64,000 nt of DNA. It comes from Nematostella vectensis (taxonomy: Eukaryota > Cnidaria > Anthozoa > Actiniaria > Edwardsiidae). The stretch is taken from contig NC_064036.1 of assembly GCF_932526225.1 (NCBI RefSeq), forward strand, positions 17,196,953-17,260,952. The letters are read 5' to 3'. The notes beneath the pieces are model-generated. The model was not told the DNA's origin. It saw nothing but the letters and a program-made list of their open reading frames with translations, and searched no databases. Positions 19,360 through 33,500 of this stretch are shown here, piece by piece; the first letter of the stretch is position 1, and the number at the start of each line of letters is the position of its first letter. The position numbers and the translations under genes are program-made.

Positions 19360-22300
19360 TTGAAATCGATCGTCATGGATCGACTGGAGCAGCCGAAGGA
19401 GTTTGTAAACTCTAATCATTTGGAATGGCGAGATACAAACCCGAAAAGTCCCGCTTCCCCACAATCACCGCCTTCACTGCAAGTACAAGGCAAAAGTCTT
19501 ACGCTAAATCGCGTTAAACCGATCATCAAGGAACATACCAGTCGGGAACTGTCAAAAAAGAGCCGAAAGCAAAGGCTTTTGATGTCCCAGAAGGGAAATC
19601 TAAGTGCACTGAAGCTGAAACGTAGGGAAACATCGCCTGATATACATCAATTGGATACAAGAGTCAAACCTAAACGAGGTAAAGCTCGACCCTCCATTAG
19701 AGAGATCTCGATATCGTATTTCACTTACTTCTTTTACCGCAAACCAGAGCTACTCATCTCACCCAAAATATAACTGATTAGTTCTAGGTCTTGAATATTT
19801 AAATATTTTTTTAACCGCTTATTTACCTTCAAGTGCAAAGATTGCGTGCTTGCTAGCCGGCATAACACATTTACTACTACACACTAATCGACAACTTCTA
19901 GAGCACGCGAACCCGTGTCTACCAGATCAAATTTTCAAAAGGCTTTTAGCTTCGTTGCCAGAATTGTTCGTAAATAAAACATTGTCTTTTTACCCGCTGT
20001 CAGACTACTTCGGCTCACTCAAACTTTAAATGAGCATCGATGAGTAACAATCGTTCACCCTACTGAGTTTCTTGTGATTTATTTATAAGTACACGGATTT
20101 TTCTCTAAACGAATTGGACACCCTATGTCTATAAATCTATTGTTCAATAATTCAGTACGCGGGTCTCTAATGTATTGCTAATTTCGAATCGCCTTCTTCA
20201 GGTCGTACATAGTACAATTATTAGCTGCTTTTTTATTCTTCAATAGTGGCACATGTGTTTGTTCTGAGTACAAACACGCATTGTATTTCGCGTGGAGTAA
20301 ATCGACGAAGGTAAACCATTCAAATGTTCGCGATTGATACGATTCGCGAACACTGCCATTTTGTTTTTGTTTTATTTCCGTCCTTGTAAATCTTTTACAT
20401 ATTTCTATTTTGGAAGTAAGTAAAGGTGGTCCGCCTTTTTTGTTGGGTCTAGACGTTTTCCTGAGTATGTCTAGGGCTGACTTTTCGGATATGTGGAATT
20501 GACATTTGCCGAGACATATCATGATAAAGTGAGTTGCGTGAAAGAGTTTTCTCGAGAACATTGCCACGATATGATTTTGAAATAAACGAAAATGACTCGA
20601 GAGAGAGTTATTGAATAATAGCTCAAATCCCATTTTAATTCCAAGCGATTCATAATTGATTCAATGTGTTTTTTCCTTCTGATGTACCAATAATATTACC
20701 TATATTTAGTAGCATTTTACTGCAATTCATGAATAACAATTCGAAAAAATGATACATGCCGTAAAGAAGCACTCTTCTTTTTGTTTTAATCTAGAATAAA
20801 GCCAAGCGGGGTTTATCAGCTAGTATTGTTTGACATGACTCTCTGTCATGTCAAACACAGGAAATCACAAATTGCTAGCAAACTGCCATGGGATTGGTTT
20901 GTGTGTTATGTAAGTGGTTCCAGCACTGTGTGCTGTGTCTATCGCCACCCAAAGCTGACCCTTGTCAATATTGTTTGTATACACTTCTTTATAAGTTACG
21001 GGCGTGTCATTATTCAGCAGCAGGAGGGGGGGGGGGGGGGGGGGGCTCTGATTTTTTTAAAAAAGATTCGCAAAAAAATAGGACCCTTCCCCAGCCATAG
21101 AGTAAAAAAAATAGGAACCTCCTCAAGCCAAAGGGTAAAAAAGGGACCCCCTATACATAAAAAAATAACACAAATGTATCTGTAAGAAACGCTAGTGTCA
21201 ACATGAAATTCATGGAAAAAACGTTTGGTTGTCAAATAAATATAGATATTTAGGGGTGATATGTTTACTGAAAACTAAGTTTATAAGTCATGGGCCAAAA
21301 GTGGGCATACAACATTCCCTCCTTCCTGAAACACAATGGCAAGTTTTTTCGTTTGAATATGTTCTGATGCTGAAAACATCCATCTTAAAAATTTTCTGAG
21401 AAAAAAATATCAGTTTCTTTTTCCAAGGAGGAACCATTCCCAGCCAGCATTGGTTAGGAATTTTTTTCCCTCCCCCCCTGCTAAATAATGACATGTCCCT
21501 TAATTAACACAAGTAAGACACTATGAGCTAAGCATTGAAAAATGGCTATCTATCTATTATATTTAAAAAAAACATTTTTTTAACATTATAGAAAAGAAAT
21601 TCGAACATATTATTATTTTCTGGCAGGGGCTTGTACCTTTGCATAGGAACCTTTCAATTTCGTTTAACGAAACCATGTATTTTGTCTTTTCAGAACCCCT
21701 GCCTATGCGGATGAGGGCTCTGCCGCAGTCTTTCTTCCATGAGCCTCACAGTCTGCAGACTAGTTCATTGGGCTCTGGAAGTGCTTTGGCCCCTGCTTTT
21801 CCACCGTTGTTTCATAATGCAAATAATACAGGATACGATGTTAGCAATCTTCGGCCAGTCACCCCCCCAGAAGAGAAGATGCAGCCACGCCCTCCAAAAG
21901 AGAGAAAAGTAAATTATTCAAATACCCCTAGTGAGGATTTGTTGTCAAGGTTATTTGATCCAGTTTTGGAGGACAAGACCAAGAAATTTGTTGTCAAGAG
22001 AGGAAGGTAAATAAATTTGTGCATAATTGCATGAATGTGTGGTTTGTCTAGGGGGGTACAGGTGTAGAAAGGGGAATAGGCTTGCTAAAAGGATCTGACT
22101 AACAGCCTTTCTTATTTATGTACCTTATTTCCAGTGGATTAGAGGCTTTGCTATCATGCAAATGATCTAAAATTGTGTATATATTATATATTTTTTCAGA
22201 CCAAGAAGAGTTCAATCAGACTTATGTCCAAGCATGTTACCAAAGCTGGAGGAAGACCCAACAATGGTAGAAAACATTGCAAATAGACTATTTCCTCAGC

Positions 22301-22455
22301 TTACTCTTAATAGCAGACTGAAGACTGGGAATTCAGCGAACACACAACTCTCTACAGTATCTGTACAAGATGGAAAAAATTCAATAACATTACCATCTAT
22401 CAATCTAGAACAGAACTACTCTCAAATGCTTTCAGAAATTGTGGCACACATGTAG
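19360..22455 (+). CDS. Unrecognised 295-residue protein, 3 exons
   Basis: Exons 19360-19678, 21694-22006 and 22200-22455. Junction phases (1 and 2) match exactly and both introns are GT-AG, which strongly supports one gene. The start could also be the Met at 19375 (MDRLEQPKEF). The protein is basic and Pro/Ser-rich in exon 1 (SPASPQSPPS, KKSRKQR), then has PVTPPEEKMQPRPPKERKV and a conserved-looking SEDLLSRLFDPVLEDKTKKF segment with KRGRPRRV spanning the exon 2-3 junction. It ends ...MLSEIVAHM. No transmembrane segment, signal peptide or known domain seen; likely disordered, possibly nuclear or cytoskeletal. It lies 2.1 kb upstream of ARMC9 on the same strand. Confidence 0.75.
21018..21045 (+). 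repeat. Poly-G tract in intron 1
   Basis: A long G run within the intron of the 295-residue gene; simple-sequence expansion. Confidence 0.8.
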
Positions 22456-24475
22456 GTTAGGGATTTTAGTAGCCATGAGACATACTATAAAAGGTTAGTT
22501 TTGTTTAAGTTAGGGGCATAATCATAAGAAAGCCATTTTTTGCTTTCGCATTTGGTCCTGCCAATTAATGAAACATTAGTCAGTGATGTATACAAGGGCA
22601 GATGCAGGATTTCTTGAAAAGGGAAGGAGGGAATAATCATACTTTGCAAAGAAGCTGGTCTTCTGAGAACCACTGGATGGTATTGTTATGATTATTTTGT
22701 TAATAATTCTTCTTCTCTGTAGTTGTACAATTTTATATAGTTAGAGTTAACCTGTTTAAACAAGTTTATTATTAGAGTTATTGTGTGAAAATGTACAATG
22801 GCTTTTGGAAAGTTCAATTAACTGAACCTTCAAAAGGCCCCAGAAAGCCATGACTTGTAAGAGCCCAATGCTGCTTGAAAGGATTTAATTTATTTGAATC
22901 TGGTTATAAAGGCACTTTGCTTCTAAGCCTTACTGAAAGGATGGAGAGTGGAAAAAAACCTTATTCAGCATTTGATTAAGTTAGGGACTTCAGTTCACCT
23001 AACCCACATTGGGAGGGACTGTAGATAAACACATGTAAAGACAAAACAAATAGGTGATAATGAATTTATTCTTTCAAGCACATTATGAAAAAAATGTTCA
23101 TGATTGAAAAACAAATCTTGGAACTATAGAGAAATAAAAGCTATGATTATATAATATATTCCAGACATCATTTGCATGGTAAATTACTCTTTCATTTAGT
23201 GAAGACATTCACCGGCACATCATGAGATGATACGAAACCCTTTAGAGAAGAAATGTTTATAGTTTTATTTATAAACTGTTGAGCAAGAGAATTTATTTGG
23301 TAGTCCATATAACAAAACAACATATGATTCATGCATATGTGACAGGTAAGACCCTGGCTGATAGTGAGTTGTCTACATAATGGAAAAAGATATATTGGAT
23401 GTAAATATTTTTTTTTTATCTTAAAACAAATAAAAAATAAAATGAAAAAGTTGTCAATCATAATGGGTAGATATGCATGCTAAGAGATCAAGCTGTCAGG
23501 TGCCCCTAAATGACTTTCATGTCCCAAGAAAGAAACTGCTGTTGAGCCTTGAGTATGGTAGATAGCCTAGGCCTAGTGTGTGTGTGAGAAAATATCTTGA
23601 CCAGTAGCAGAGGTTATGCACTAATCATTTAAAACCCCCAACCCCATGGTCCCTTGGGAAGTATGGGGTTAACATGGGTTTAGAGCACTTTTGAACAAGA
23701 ATATGTCCCGAGGGGTGGGGAATTGACAGTATGTGACTCTAAGACTTGGGGCAAATGAATAACATCACAAATGTACTCTGCAAAAGTGGGGCTTTTCTCT
23801 GTTTTGTGCAGCATCTAAGTCTGATCCACCACCCTCCCCCAGGACCATGGGGGTGAGGGTTTCAACTGACTAGTGCATTTAGGAGTGCATAATCAAACTA
23901 CTGTTTTAGAAAGAAATCGGATAACCTTCATTTACCATACATATAACCTTTTCGGCTTTATGGAGGTCTATATATCCAACCGGGAATTGCCTAAAAACTT
24001 CGAAATCTGGATTTTAAAATGTTCCTGTTATATAGAGGTCCCACTAAGACAATTTCAGATTTGCTCATACAAAATTATCTCAGATATACACAACAACGCT
24101 CGTGAGCCTGGGCCACTTGTGAAGCGAAATCGACTAGATCAGTACGCGACATTTTTTCCAGGCACCAAGTTGCAGGTTTGAATACTAAATAAATTGTCTT
24201 TGATAAGGGCTCATAAATCACTCTCCAAGTCAGAAGCACTTTGAGATCGAGTAGTAGAGTTGAGATTGCACTTGTCTCCTACCTTTCTCCCAACTGTGTA
24301 CTTTTGCCAAAGTATCAAAGTCATCGGAGGAATCGGAGACACAGATGTCGAAATGCTATTACTAGAAAATTGGGTAATCTGTGGGATATGTTAACAAAAA
24401 GAAACAAACAAAAAGAAAAGAGATCTGGGTTCTAGTTTCGTACCTTCTCCCAGAATCCTGTGCGCTAAAGACAAA
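22456..24475. other. Intergenic, no gene recognised
   Basis: Presumably 3' UTR of the upstream gene, then AT-rich spacer. A 102-codon frame at 23873-24181 shows no recognisable domain and is not called. The last 200 bases before 24476 are probably ARMC9 promoter and leader. Confidence 0.4.
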
Positions 24476-24520
24476 ATGGCGGACATTTCAAACATGGTCG
24501 ATTTGTTGATGAAAATCTGA
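24476..24520 (+). promoter_or_regulatory. Upstream ORF in the likely ARMC9 leader
   Basis: ATGGCGGACATTTC opens a 14-codon frame (MADISNMVDLLMKI) that closes 46 bases before the ARMC9 ATG, with a good start context. If the leader begins upstream of it, the uORF would be expected to reduce ARMC9 translation. Confidence 0.4.
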
Positions 24521-24566
24521 TTTCTTTTTCTGCCTCTAAGTTTATATGATCCTTCTTTGAAAAATT

Positions 24567-27500
24567 ATGGATGCTGTCATCTCTGTGGAACCTGAGCTGA
24601 ATGCTATAGTGTCAGAGGTATGTTTTTTTTCCTGATTTGCAACGGTTTTTCACGAATTTCGATCGCTAAATTCTTAATCATATTCGGTATCTAAGGTAAT
24701 TTTGCGATCCATTTCTAGACTAGTTTTTAATGTTAAAACCTAAAGATAGCCAAGAATTATAAAAATGGAACAAATTTTCAAAGTGCAACCCAAAGTAGCG
24801 TTGTTCTACTGTACACAGGCAAGGGATTTTTTTTATTTCAAAGACATAAATACATCGATAAATGTTATTCAAAAAAATTAAAAGCTATTTTAAATTTTCA
24901 AAGTGCAACCCAAAGTAGCGTTGTTCTACTGTACACAGGCAAGGGATTTTTTTTATTTCAAAGACATAAATACATCGATAAATGTTATTCAAAAAAATTA
25001 AAAGCTATTTAGCTCACGCAAGAACTGGAGCGTCTACCCCTCATTTAGCAACTGCATTATTTTAAAGATCTGTGGAGGCACACTGGAAAATTGCCAAATT
25101 GTAAATTGTTCTGATAATGCTTATACGAAAGATGGTTATGTTGTCAATCTTTACCATTACTAGTCATCGAAAACAATTGTACATTTTCTGACTTGTATGA
25201 CATTTGTGATATTTAGAAAATGCAAATTAACTTCAAGATAAATCTTAGTAACACAGTTATTGAAAATCAGTTTGATTTATTTTAAAGGAAAAGTTTTTTG
25301 TTAGGAGTGTTACTCTGTATATTAGTTGTGATTATTAGATGATTATTAGACTTAGTTGTGATTATTAGACTTTGATTGATTTTATTTTTTATTTTCATTT
25401 TAATTCAGTACCTTGAGTTTTTAAACTATAACAAAACAATAGCAGCTTTTGAAGAAGAGTTGAGTCTTCTTGGCAAGAAAGCTGATTTTAAAGGATCATT
25501 ACCACAGAATGAAAATCAAGTTTCTGAATTACAGGTGAGCAAGATGATCTTGTGAAATATGAAGGAGTGGAATTTAACTTCATCCGTGTATTCATTCTTT
25601 AACATTTCAGTCCAAAGACGGGACTCCTAGGTTACACCTATGATGCTTATTATCCTCATCTTCCAATAAATAATCACAAAGGAAATTTTACTTTTTCTTT
25701 TATTATTTCAGTTGTCTATTTTATCAGCCTTTGATAATGGGAGCTATCAAACCTTCTTTACCACTTGGAACAACAAGCTTCCTGTTGATGTCCTACAGTC
25801 TGACTCCACATGTCAAAAGCTGGAGTTTAATCTCAATATCTACTTCGCTGTCTACCCAATAACTAATGGCAGACAGGTATACAGCTTGGGATATTGGGAA
25901 ACCACTCTCAATGTTGTTGGCATTAAATAAATTAATAACTAAATTGTATTCAAGATTGCTACACTACCTCTTTACTTTGCCCTTTTGGTTTATTTGCTAT
26001 TTAACGAATCATTATAATTACAAAAATTTATAGTAACCAAGGCCAAAACATGTTTTGGCAACAAACAGAGATGAGAGTCAATGAGGGTTCTACTCAATTT
26101 TACTCTCACAGGGTTGCAATCTTGGTCTTTGAGAGTTGATGAGAGTGGTTCACGTTTTGAAATCAGTGCAGTCAATTATTTGACGTCAGGATTCATCATT
26201 GAATCTGTAACTATGTAAAATTTCACTTTTTGTGAAAACTGCTATAAATTACCTCATTAAACTTTATAATTCACAATAGATCAAATGCTACCAACTATCA
26301 TAAACTCTGTAAATGATAGTTGAAGAGTGTGTGAGAGTGAGTTTGAGTTCTCATCAGCTCTTGTCTTTTGTGTGATTGTGTCTATTAAGGCGTATTAAAA
26401 ACACTGACCAAGAAGCATTGTCCATATTCATGAAAAAACTCATCTTTAGGCCTGAACAAATGTCCTGCAAAACCAGGACTTTTGATCGCTTTTGTTTTTT
26501 AAGGGATATCGCCTTTGCATGGCTTGTTTCTACTACTGTATATTATCTCTCTTAGAGTCCTTTCTTCAAGTCCCCCTTATGTGTAAGGATCACTGTTGAC
26601 TGTTTATTTTTATTTAAGAACAAGCACCAACTTGAACAATCTATGAGAATATTCAAGGCCTACCTAGAAAACAAGGGAGCAGGCCTCAGCCAGACCACTG
26701 AGTTCTTACCATATTATGCTCTTCCATTTGTTCCTGATCCAACAACTCACCCCTCATTCAAGCCATTATTTTCAGTGAGTCCTTTGATAGTAAAGCTTTA
26801 TATGTGAAATCAAGGATCCTATATGCTCAACTCCACCTCCATTAAACAGCTGACAGTATTTTAATCCTCCGTGGATGGTGCTTAATCCCAGCCCTACCAA
26901 TCGATAATTCTGATAATCAATAATAATCAATAGTATTCGATAAAAATCAATATCAATCAATCGATTAATATCGGGAATCGATAGAAAGCAATAACGTGAA
27001 ACTTTGTAAGTATCGATTATCATCGATTATTATCAAAAAATATTGAAAATATGGATTATTATTAATTATATTGATAAATATCGATTTCTTTGTACCATTT
27101 GCAAACCACATTCACGATACAAGATAACAGCAATTAACCTATATAATTCTCAATAAGAGAGCACTACTTAGCAGAGATGAACACATGCCGAGAAGCTAGA
27201 CGTATCATCCCCAGTTCATGTGGTAACGGTGATGACAGATTCAATTTTCCAGCGGTCAGTTTTAAACATAAGAAATCGATAAAACCCAATATTAATCGAT
27301 AATAATCAATGTGATTGAGTACTTTTGGGCTGTGAGTATCGATTATTATCGATTTCCAATATCAATCAATAATAATCAACTGATTAATATCGATTAATAT
27401 TGATTAATTCAATTAGATTCCGATGATCGATTTTTATCGATTGGTAGGGCCAGGTGTAATCTCCTAAGGTCCTCACATGGCTGTGCAATGTGGGAAAGTA

Positions 27501-30500
27501 ATTTAATGTTTTTAGTTTAGAACATTTTGACAAGGTGCCCAGTTCAGCAAAGCTACGTCACCAAAGGGACAAATGACAACATGCTGCTAGCATCTCACAA
27601 AAGCTTTTTCTTTTATTATTATTTATTAATTTGCTTGTAGATGGTGACTGTGGAAACCTAAAACAAACAATCTTCCCCCAATTTGTTTACTTACTCTGGG
27701 CCATTTGTTTTATGCCAGCAGCGGAAACAATTAGTTATGGTTTTTTTTTCTGCAAAAATTAAGCAGACACTTTCATTATGCACAATTTTCTTTTTTTTTC
27801 AGAACACATGGGGCCTCGAGCTGAGAAGCACCCTTGATTCATTCCTGAAAACAGCTTTGAAGTCTCAAGAGAAACCAAAGCTTTACACACTATTTGTATC
27901 CTTTATACCAGTGTCACACAATTAGAAGATCGTAATGATAATAATGATATAAATAAATAAATCATAGTAAATGTTGCTAATCCTCAAACTTTGTCACTGG
28001 TGTGACATTAGGCTATAGTTGCAGGAGGTCCCGACATAAACAGAAACTCCTCCCAAGTTTTTCAATTCTTTGATTGAAGTTGTGTTTGAATCAAAAGCTG
28101 CAATGTTTCCCCCCTCTCTTTGCCTGAACCTGAAGTCGGATTTTTGTTTTATTTTGAAATGAGAAAAACTGCTTCCTTATGGCTAAATGTGATTTTGTTG
28201 GGAGAATAAATTTGTTATTTATTTGCACATTTTACAACATAAAAAAGAAGAAAATATACCAGGAATACAATTTACAACAAAAAGCAAGTGATGATTGATG
28301 AGTTGACAGCTCTCTGTATCTTTTGTCCATCATTAGCTCATTAGTTAAATTTTGGGGAGTAGTTAGACAAGGTCTTGACACAGCACTAGAAAGTTGGTCC
28401 TGATACTGTTGAAAAAGGTATGTGGTTATTTTATTAAATATAAGTTTCAATCATGAGTTAGGCTAAGGGGTAACTATTGGTGCATTGAAATTTCAAAAGT
28501 CTTACAAAAATTTCTCAAAGTCTCAGAATCTCAGCATTTTTTTACACAAGTCTTGAAGTCTTGTTTTCTTTTTCAAAATTTTACAGGGCTCTAAGCCTCA
28601 TTCTTGTTCTACCATGGTCTCAGATTTTTTAACGCGATCTGTTTTATGTTGCTACTATGCTACGGGTTTCCCCTTCTTTTTCAAAGCTTGATCTTTCGCT
28701 CTAAACAGATACTTTAGATACTGTAGGGAGATTGTATTGTAACTCTACTTTATTCTTTTTCAACTGATGTTCATGACATACCTTGAGCAAGTCATCTGAA
28801 AATAAGCTTGTAAAAGCTCAGCCTCAGATTCCGAAATTTGACAAAAGTCTCAGATTCTGAATTGTGGGTCTCAGACCATAACCGTTACAGTACCTGTATC
28901 CTTTTATGTCTTTTTATGATCTTCTAGAGAGAAAGATACATGCAGAGCAAGTGAGACTGCTGCATCATCAGCTTTCTGAAGTTGAGCATCGCTCAGCTCA
29001 GCACTTCAAGAAGTATTCAAGAATTCAGGTAAGTTTATAGTACTAATGGAGTTTTTCCACATAAAAACTGGACAATTATTGTTGAAGAGAAATTAGTCAC
29101 CAATTTGATTCTCCCTGACCAATGTTGGTATTTCTCAAATTTGAAGTTTCCCCAGAATAGTTTGCAATTTGTATTATCACAACAACAGCAATCTTTTCTG
29201 GTGTTCATACAATTTCTTACGTAACTAAAATCAGTTCTTTTGTTTGGTTTGTTTGCTGAGTTTGAAAATGAATCGAAAAGTTATTTTTGCAGTTTTTTAT
29301 GAATTCTCATCACAAAAGTTCTCTGCTTTCTGTTAGGGAGACTATCATAAGCTGATCGGTGTTGCTGCAGAACTGGTAGATTCACTGGAGAATGCTGTCA
29401 GGGGGAAAATGGTATGGGCACTGATAGATACGTAATTGTTAATATTCATTCAAGCAAAATTACATATCAAATAACCTTTGGAAGATAATTCTCTTGATTT
29501 ACCCCATAAAACACTCATAATTAATAAAGCATTTTAGTCATATATGGACTGTTTAGAATGGGGATGCTTGAATTATTATTTCTTTGTTCTGGCCATTCCA
29601 GTTTTAATCAAAAATCATGTGTTACATGAAATCTAATATTTCCCTTCAGGTCACCCCAGAGTATCTACATGACATTTGTATGAGGCTGTTCAATAATTCT
29701 TCCCAAGACTCCATAGATGTTACTAAACCAGGCACAGTACGTAGCTTGTTCTTGTGATACTAGGGAGTGTTGCAGATAGACGTCCACCTTGTTTGTTTAC
29801 AGGTTGCCAGACATGCAAGTTATAAAACTTTTTGTATATAAGGTAAATTATTGCAGGCCAAAACTATTGCCAATCATAATAGTTTGGGGTCATTATTAAG
29901 ATATGGTATCTCTTTTTTTCAAGTTAATCAAGCTGCCCTCCTTCTTCTCTTGTGAACTTCATAAGTGTACTTTGGAGTGTGAAGAGCTGTTTAGGTACCC
30001 CTTTCCCCTTTGTGTGTAGAATGAGGCTGACCAATTTGGGTCTAATTGTTGCAAATGTCTTTTCACGTTGTTGTTTTTGTTTTGGAACAGGCCAGCTCCA
30101 TGTTGCGAGCCTCCATTGCACAGAATGCACAAAGGTATGGTTGAACATCTGGTGGCTAGTTGTCACACTGGTATATCATCATAGCATAGTAGCTACTCTG
30201 GACTTAAACACATACCAACATAAATTAAAATGAATGTTTGGTTCAAATGTGAACAAAATTTGACACTGGTGATCTCTAGTCTGATTGCAGAAAGCGTTGA
30301 AGTAAACAGCATTCCAGCTCTAGACTTTGAAAAGATCAAGAGTGATTTAGTTTCTTTGCCAGACCATAAGCGAACCCTTCTCCTTCAGGCTTTACGATGG
30401 GTGAGATTCACACTTACATTACTTCTTTTATTATACATCTTTATTATATGACACAGCAATATGATGGCTAAGTGGTTTGGGCAGTTTTTTTTTACAAAGC

Positions 30501-33500
30501 TCTTTTTTTCTTTCTTTTCTACCCCACTACCCCACGAAAAGAAAAGAAAAATCTGCTGTCTCAAAAGTTCTGGCTATAGACAACAATAGTTTTCTCGCTT
30601 CTGTCACTCATTACTCACCTTAATCTTCTTCCAGCGTTTAACCAAAGCTAAGAACATGGATGCCCGTATTGCAAGTGCTCGAGCATTCATCATCCATGAC
30701 CTTCTTGGGCTCTCTGTTCCTGATGATATTCGGGTATGTACGTCTCTCTGTTCCTGATGATATTCGGGTATGTACGTCTCTCTGTTCCTGATGATATTCG
30801 GGTATGTACGTCTCCCGGTTCCTGATGATATTCGGGTATGTATGTCTCCCTGTTCCTGATGATGTTCGGCTATGTACGTCTCTCTGTTCCTGATGGTATT
30901 CGGGTATGTATGTCTCCCGGTTCCTGATGATATTCAGGTATGTATGTCTCCCGGTTCCTGATGATATTCGGGTATGTATGTCTCCCTGTTCCTGATGATT
31001 TTCGGGTATGTATGTCTCCCTGTTCCTGATGATATTCGGGTATGTATGTCTCCCTGTTCCTGATGATATTCGGGTATGTATGTCTCCCTGTTTCGATGAT
31101 ATTCGGGTATGTATGTCTCCCGGTTCCTGATGATATTCGGGTATGTATGTCTCTATTCCTGATAATATTCGGGTATGTATGTCTCCCTGTTCCTGATGAT
31201 ATTCGGGTATGTATGTCTCCCGGTTCCTGATGATATTCGGGTATGTATGTCTACCGGTTCCTGATGATATTCGGCTATGTATTTCTCCCGGTTTCTGATG
31301 ATATTCGGGTATGTATGTCTTCCTGTTCCTGATGATATTCGGCTATGTACGTCTTTCTGTTCCTGGTGATTTTCGGGTATGTACGTCTCTCTGTTCCTGA
31401 TGATATTCGGGTATGTATGTCTCCCTGTTCCTGATGATATTCCGGTATGTATGTCTCTCTGTTTCTGATGGTATTCGGGTATGTATGTCTCCCTGTTCCT
31501 GATGATATTCGGGTATGTATGTCTCCCTGTTCCTGATGATATTCGGGTATGTATGTCTCTCTGTACCTCATGATATTCGGATATGTATGTCTCCCTTTTC
31601 CTGGTTGTAATCGGGTATGTGTTTCCCTGTTTGTTACATTGCCTGTAGTTCACAGGAAACTTGACATACTTGGTTGATTAATTGCCTACTCTGTTTTTTT
31701 TATAAACATCCATAACATAATGTTTTCACTGTTTGTTTGGCAGAAGGGTGTTTTGCAGATCTTGAGCCATGCAAGTGACGTTGTGCGACAGTACATGGCG
31801 AGGCTCATCAACGCCATGGCATCGCTGGCGGCAGGTCAGTGTTGATTTATAATGTTTTCTTAGGTCTTAAATCCTGTCTAAATTTGCAGATGGATACCCA
31901 TTTTAATCATGCTGCTGTGCTTGGAATTACCCCACCCCTGAACTAAATGCCCCTTAATGCCCATTGTAGGTCGATCATATCTCACCCAAAACTCCGACCT
32001 GATTCTTGTGCTGCACTCCACACTTGTGGCCGAGAAAAAGACGTCTATAACGAGCGACAACATACTCGGCGCCTTGCAGAAACTAAGCTTGAGGTAAGCA
32101 CACTCACCACCTAACAACCTAACACCTAACAACCTGAGTCCTGAGGCAACTCCATCTAACAATACATCCAGCATATTTATCGACATTAATGATTTTGAAC
32201 ACTGTGCAAAGCTGCATTTACCCAATGGACATTACAGTGGTTCTGTTTGTTCTCAGGCGAAGACTCCAGTCTGTCATGATCGAGAACGACCTCATCCAGT
32301 GGCTTGTAGGGCTGTTAGAGGATCATGACTCTCTATCAGATTACGCGCTGGAATACGCAGTAGCACTACTAATGAACCTTGTCCTACGCTCTAAAGGTCT
32401 GTGAGAGAATGCCATTGGTGGTCAGATTACGCAAATGTATGTGATAGAATGAAATTGGTGGTCAGATTACGCAAATGTCTGTCAGAGAATGACTTTGGTG
32501 GTCAGATTACGCTGCTCTCTGACGTGACTTTTTCATCTAAAGTCACGTGATTTCTTAGTGCAAATCGTCTGTTATTTTAGTGATATTGATTGTACTTGTG
32601 ATGATTGTCAAGGTGGTGGTGATGATCGTTGCTGTGGTGATGATGGTGGTGGCGATGAGTTGTTGTTGTGGTGTTGTTGATTGTGATGTTGATGATGATT
32701 GTTGTGGTGTTGTTGATTGTGATGTTGATGATGATTGTTGTGGTGTTGTTGATTGTGATGTTGATGATGATTGTTGTGGTGTTGTTGATTGTGATGTTGA
32801 TGATGATTGTTGTGGTGTTGTTGATTGTGATGTTGATGATGATTGTTGTGGTGTTGTTGATTGTGATGTTGATGATGATTGTTGTGGTGTTGTTGATTGT
32901 GATGTTGATGATGATTGTTGTGATGGTGTTGTTGTTGGTGGCGATGATGATGGTCGTGGTGTTGATGATTGTGATGTTGATGGTGATGATTGTGGTGGTG
33001 ATGGTGTTGATTGTAGTGGTGGTATTGTTGCTGTTTTTGTTGGTGGTGATGGTTGTGTTCCTTTTAACAATAATAATAATAATGATTATTTTTATTATGA
33101 AAATTGATGATAGTTGAAATAGTCTTGACCGATAAGCTAGAGCAGATCCCGTCATCGAGATGATCAACTTCCTGTGAACTATGCGCGCTTTTTTACTAGG
33201 GAAGAAAAGATGCATCTCTGATGCTGGAACTGTGTTGAAAGTTCTGAGTGATTTATTGGGGCATGAGAACCAGGAGGTAAGATGCGGAACCTCCGATGGT
33301 GGACAGATACAAGACGGAGTGCAATGCTGTACGCTTGGCGGTACTTAGACGCTCAAACTCACACAAGTCATAGTGACGATAGCACATCTCAGATACCATA
33401 CTAGTAGGCAGAGGGGCAGGGGTTTGTCAAAATTTTAATTGTGGAAAATATTTCCATGAAGAAACGACCAGTTTTGTAGCCGCCAGAGGAGTGCGGGTGG

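Noticed and set aside
20178..20633. 151-codon minus frame starting MGFELLFNNS
   Set aside because: Lies inside an intron of a + strand gene; composition is that of AT-rich noncoding DNA and no family is recognised. RNA-seq would decide.
31153..31653. Minus frames repeating [13 protein letters not shown]
   Set aside because: Antisense of the 34-bp ARMC9 donor minisatellite.
32555..33215. Several open frames on both strands (for example poly Ser-Thr-Gln)
   Set aside because: All arise from the 36-bp intronic minisatellite in ARMC9.
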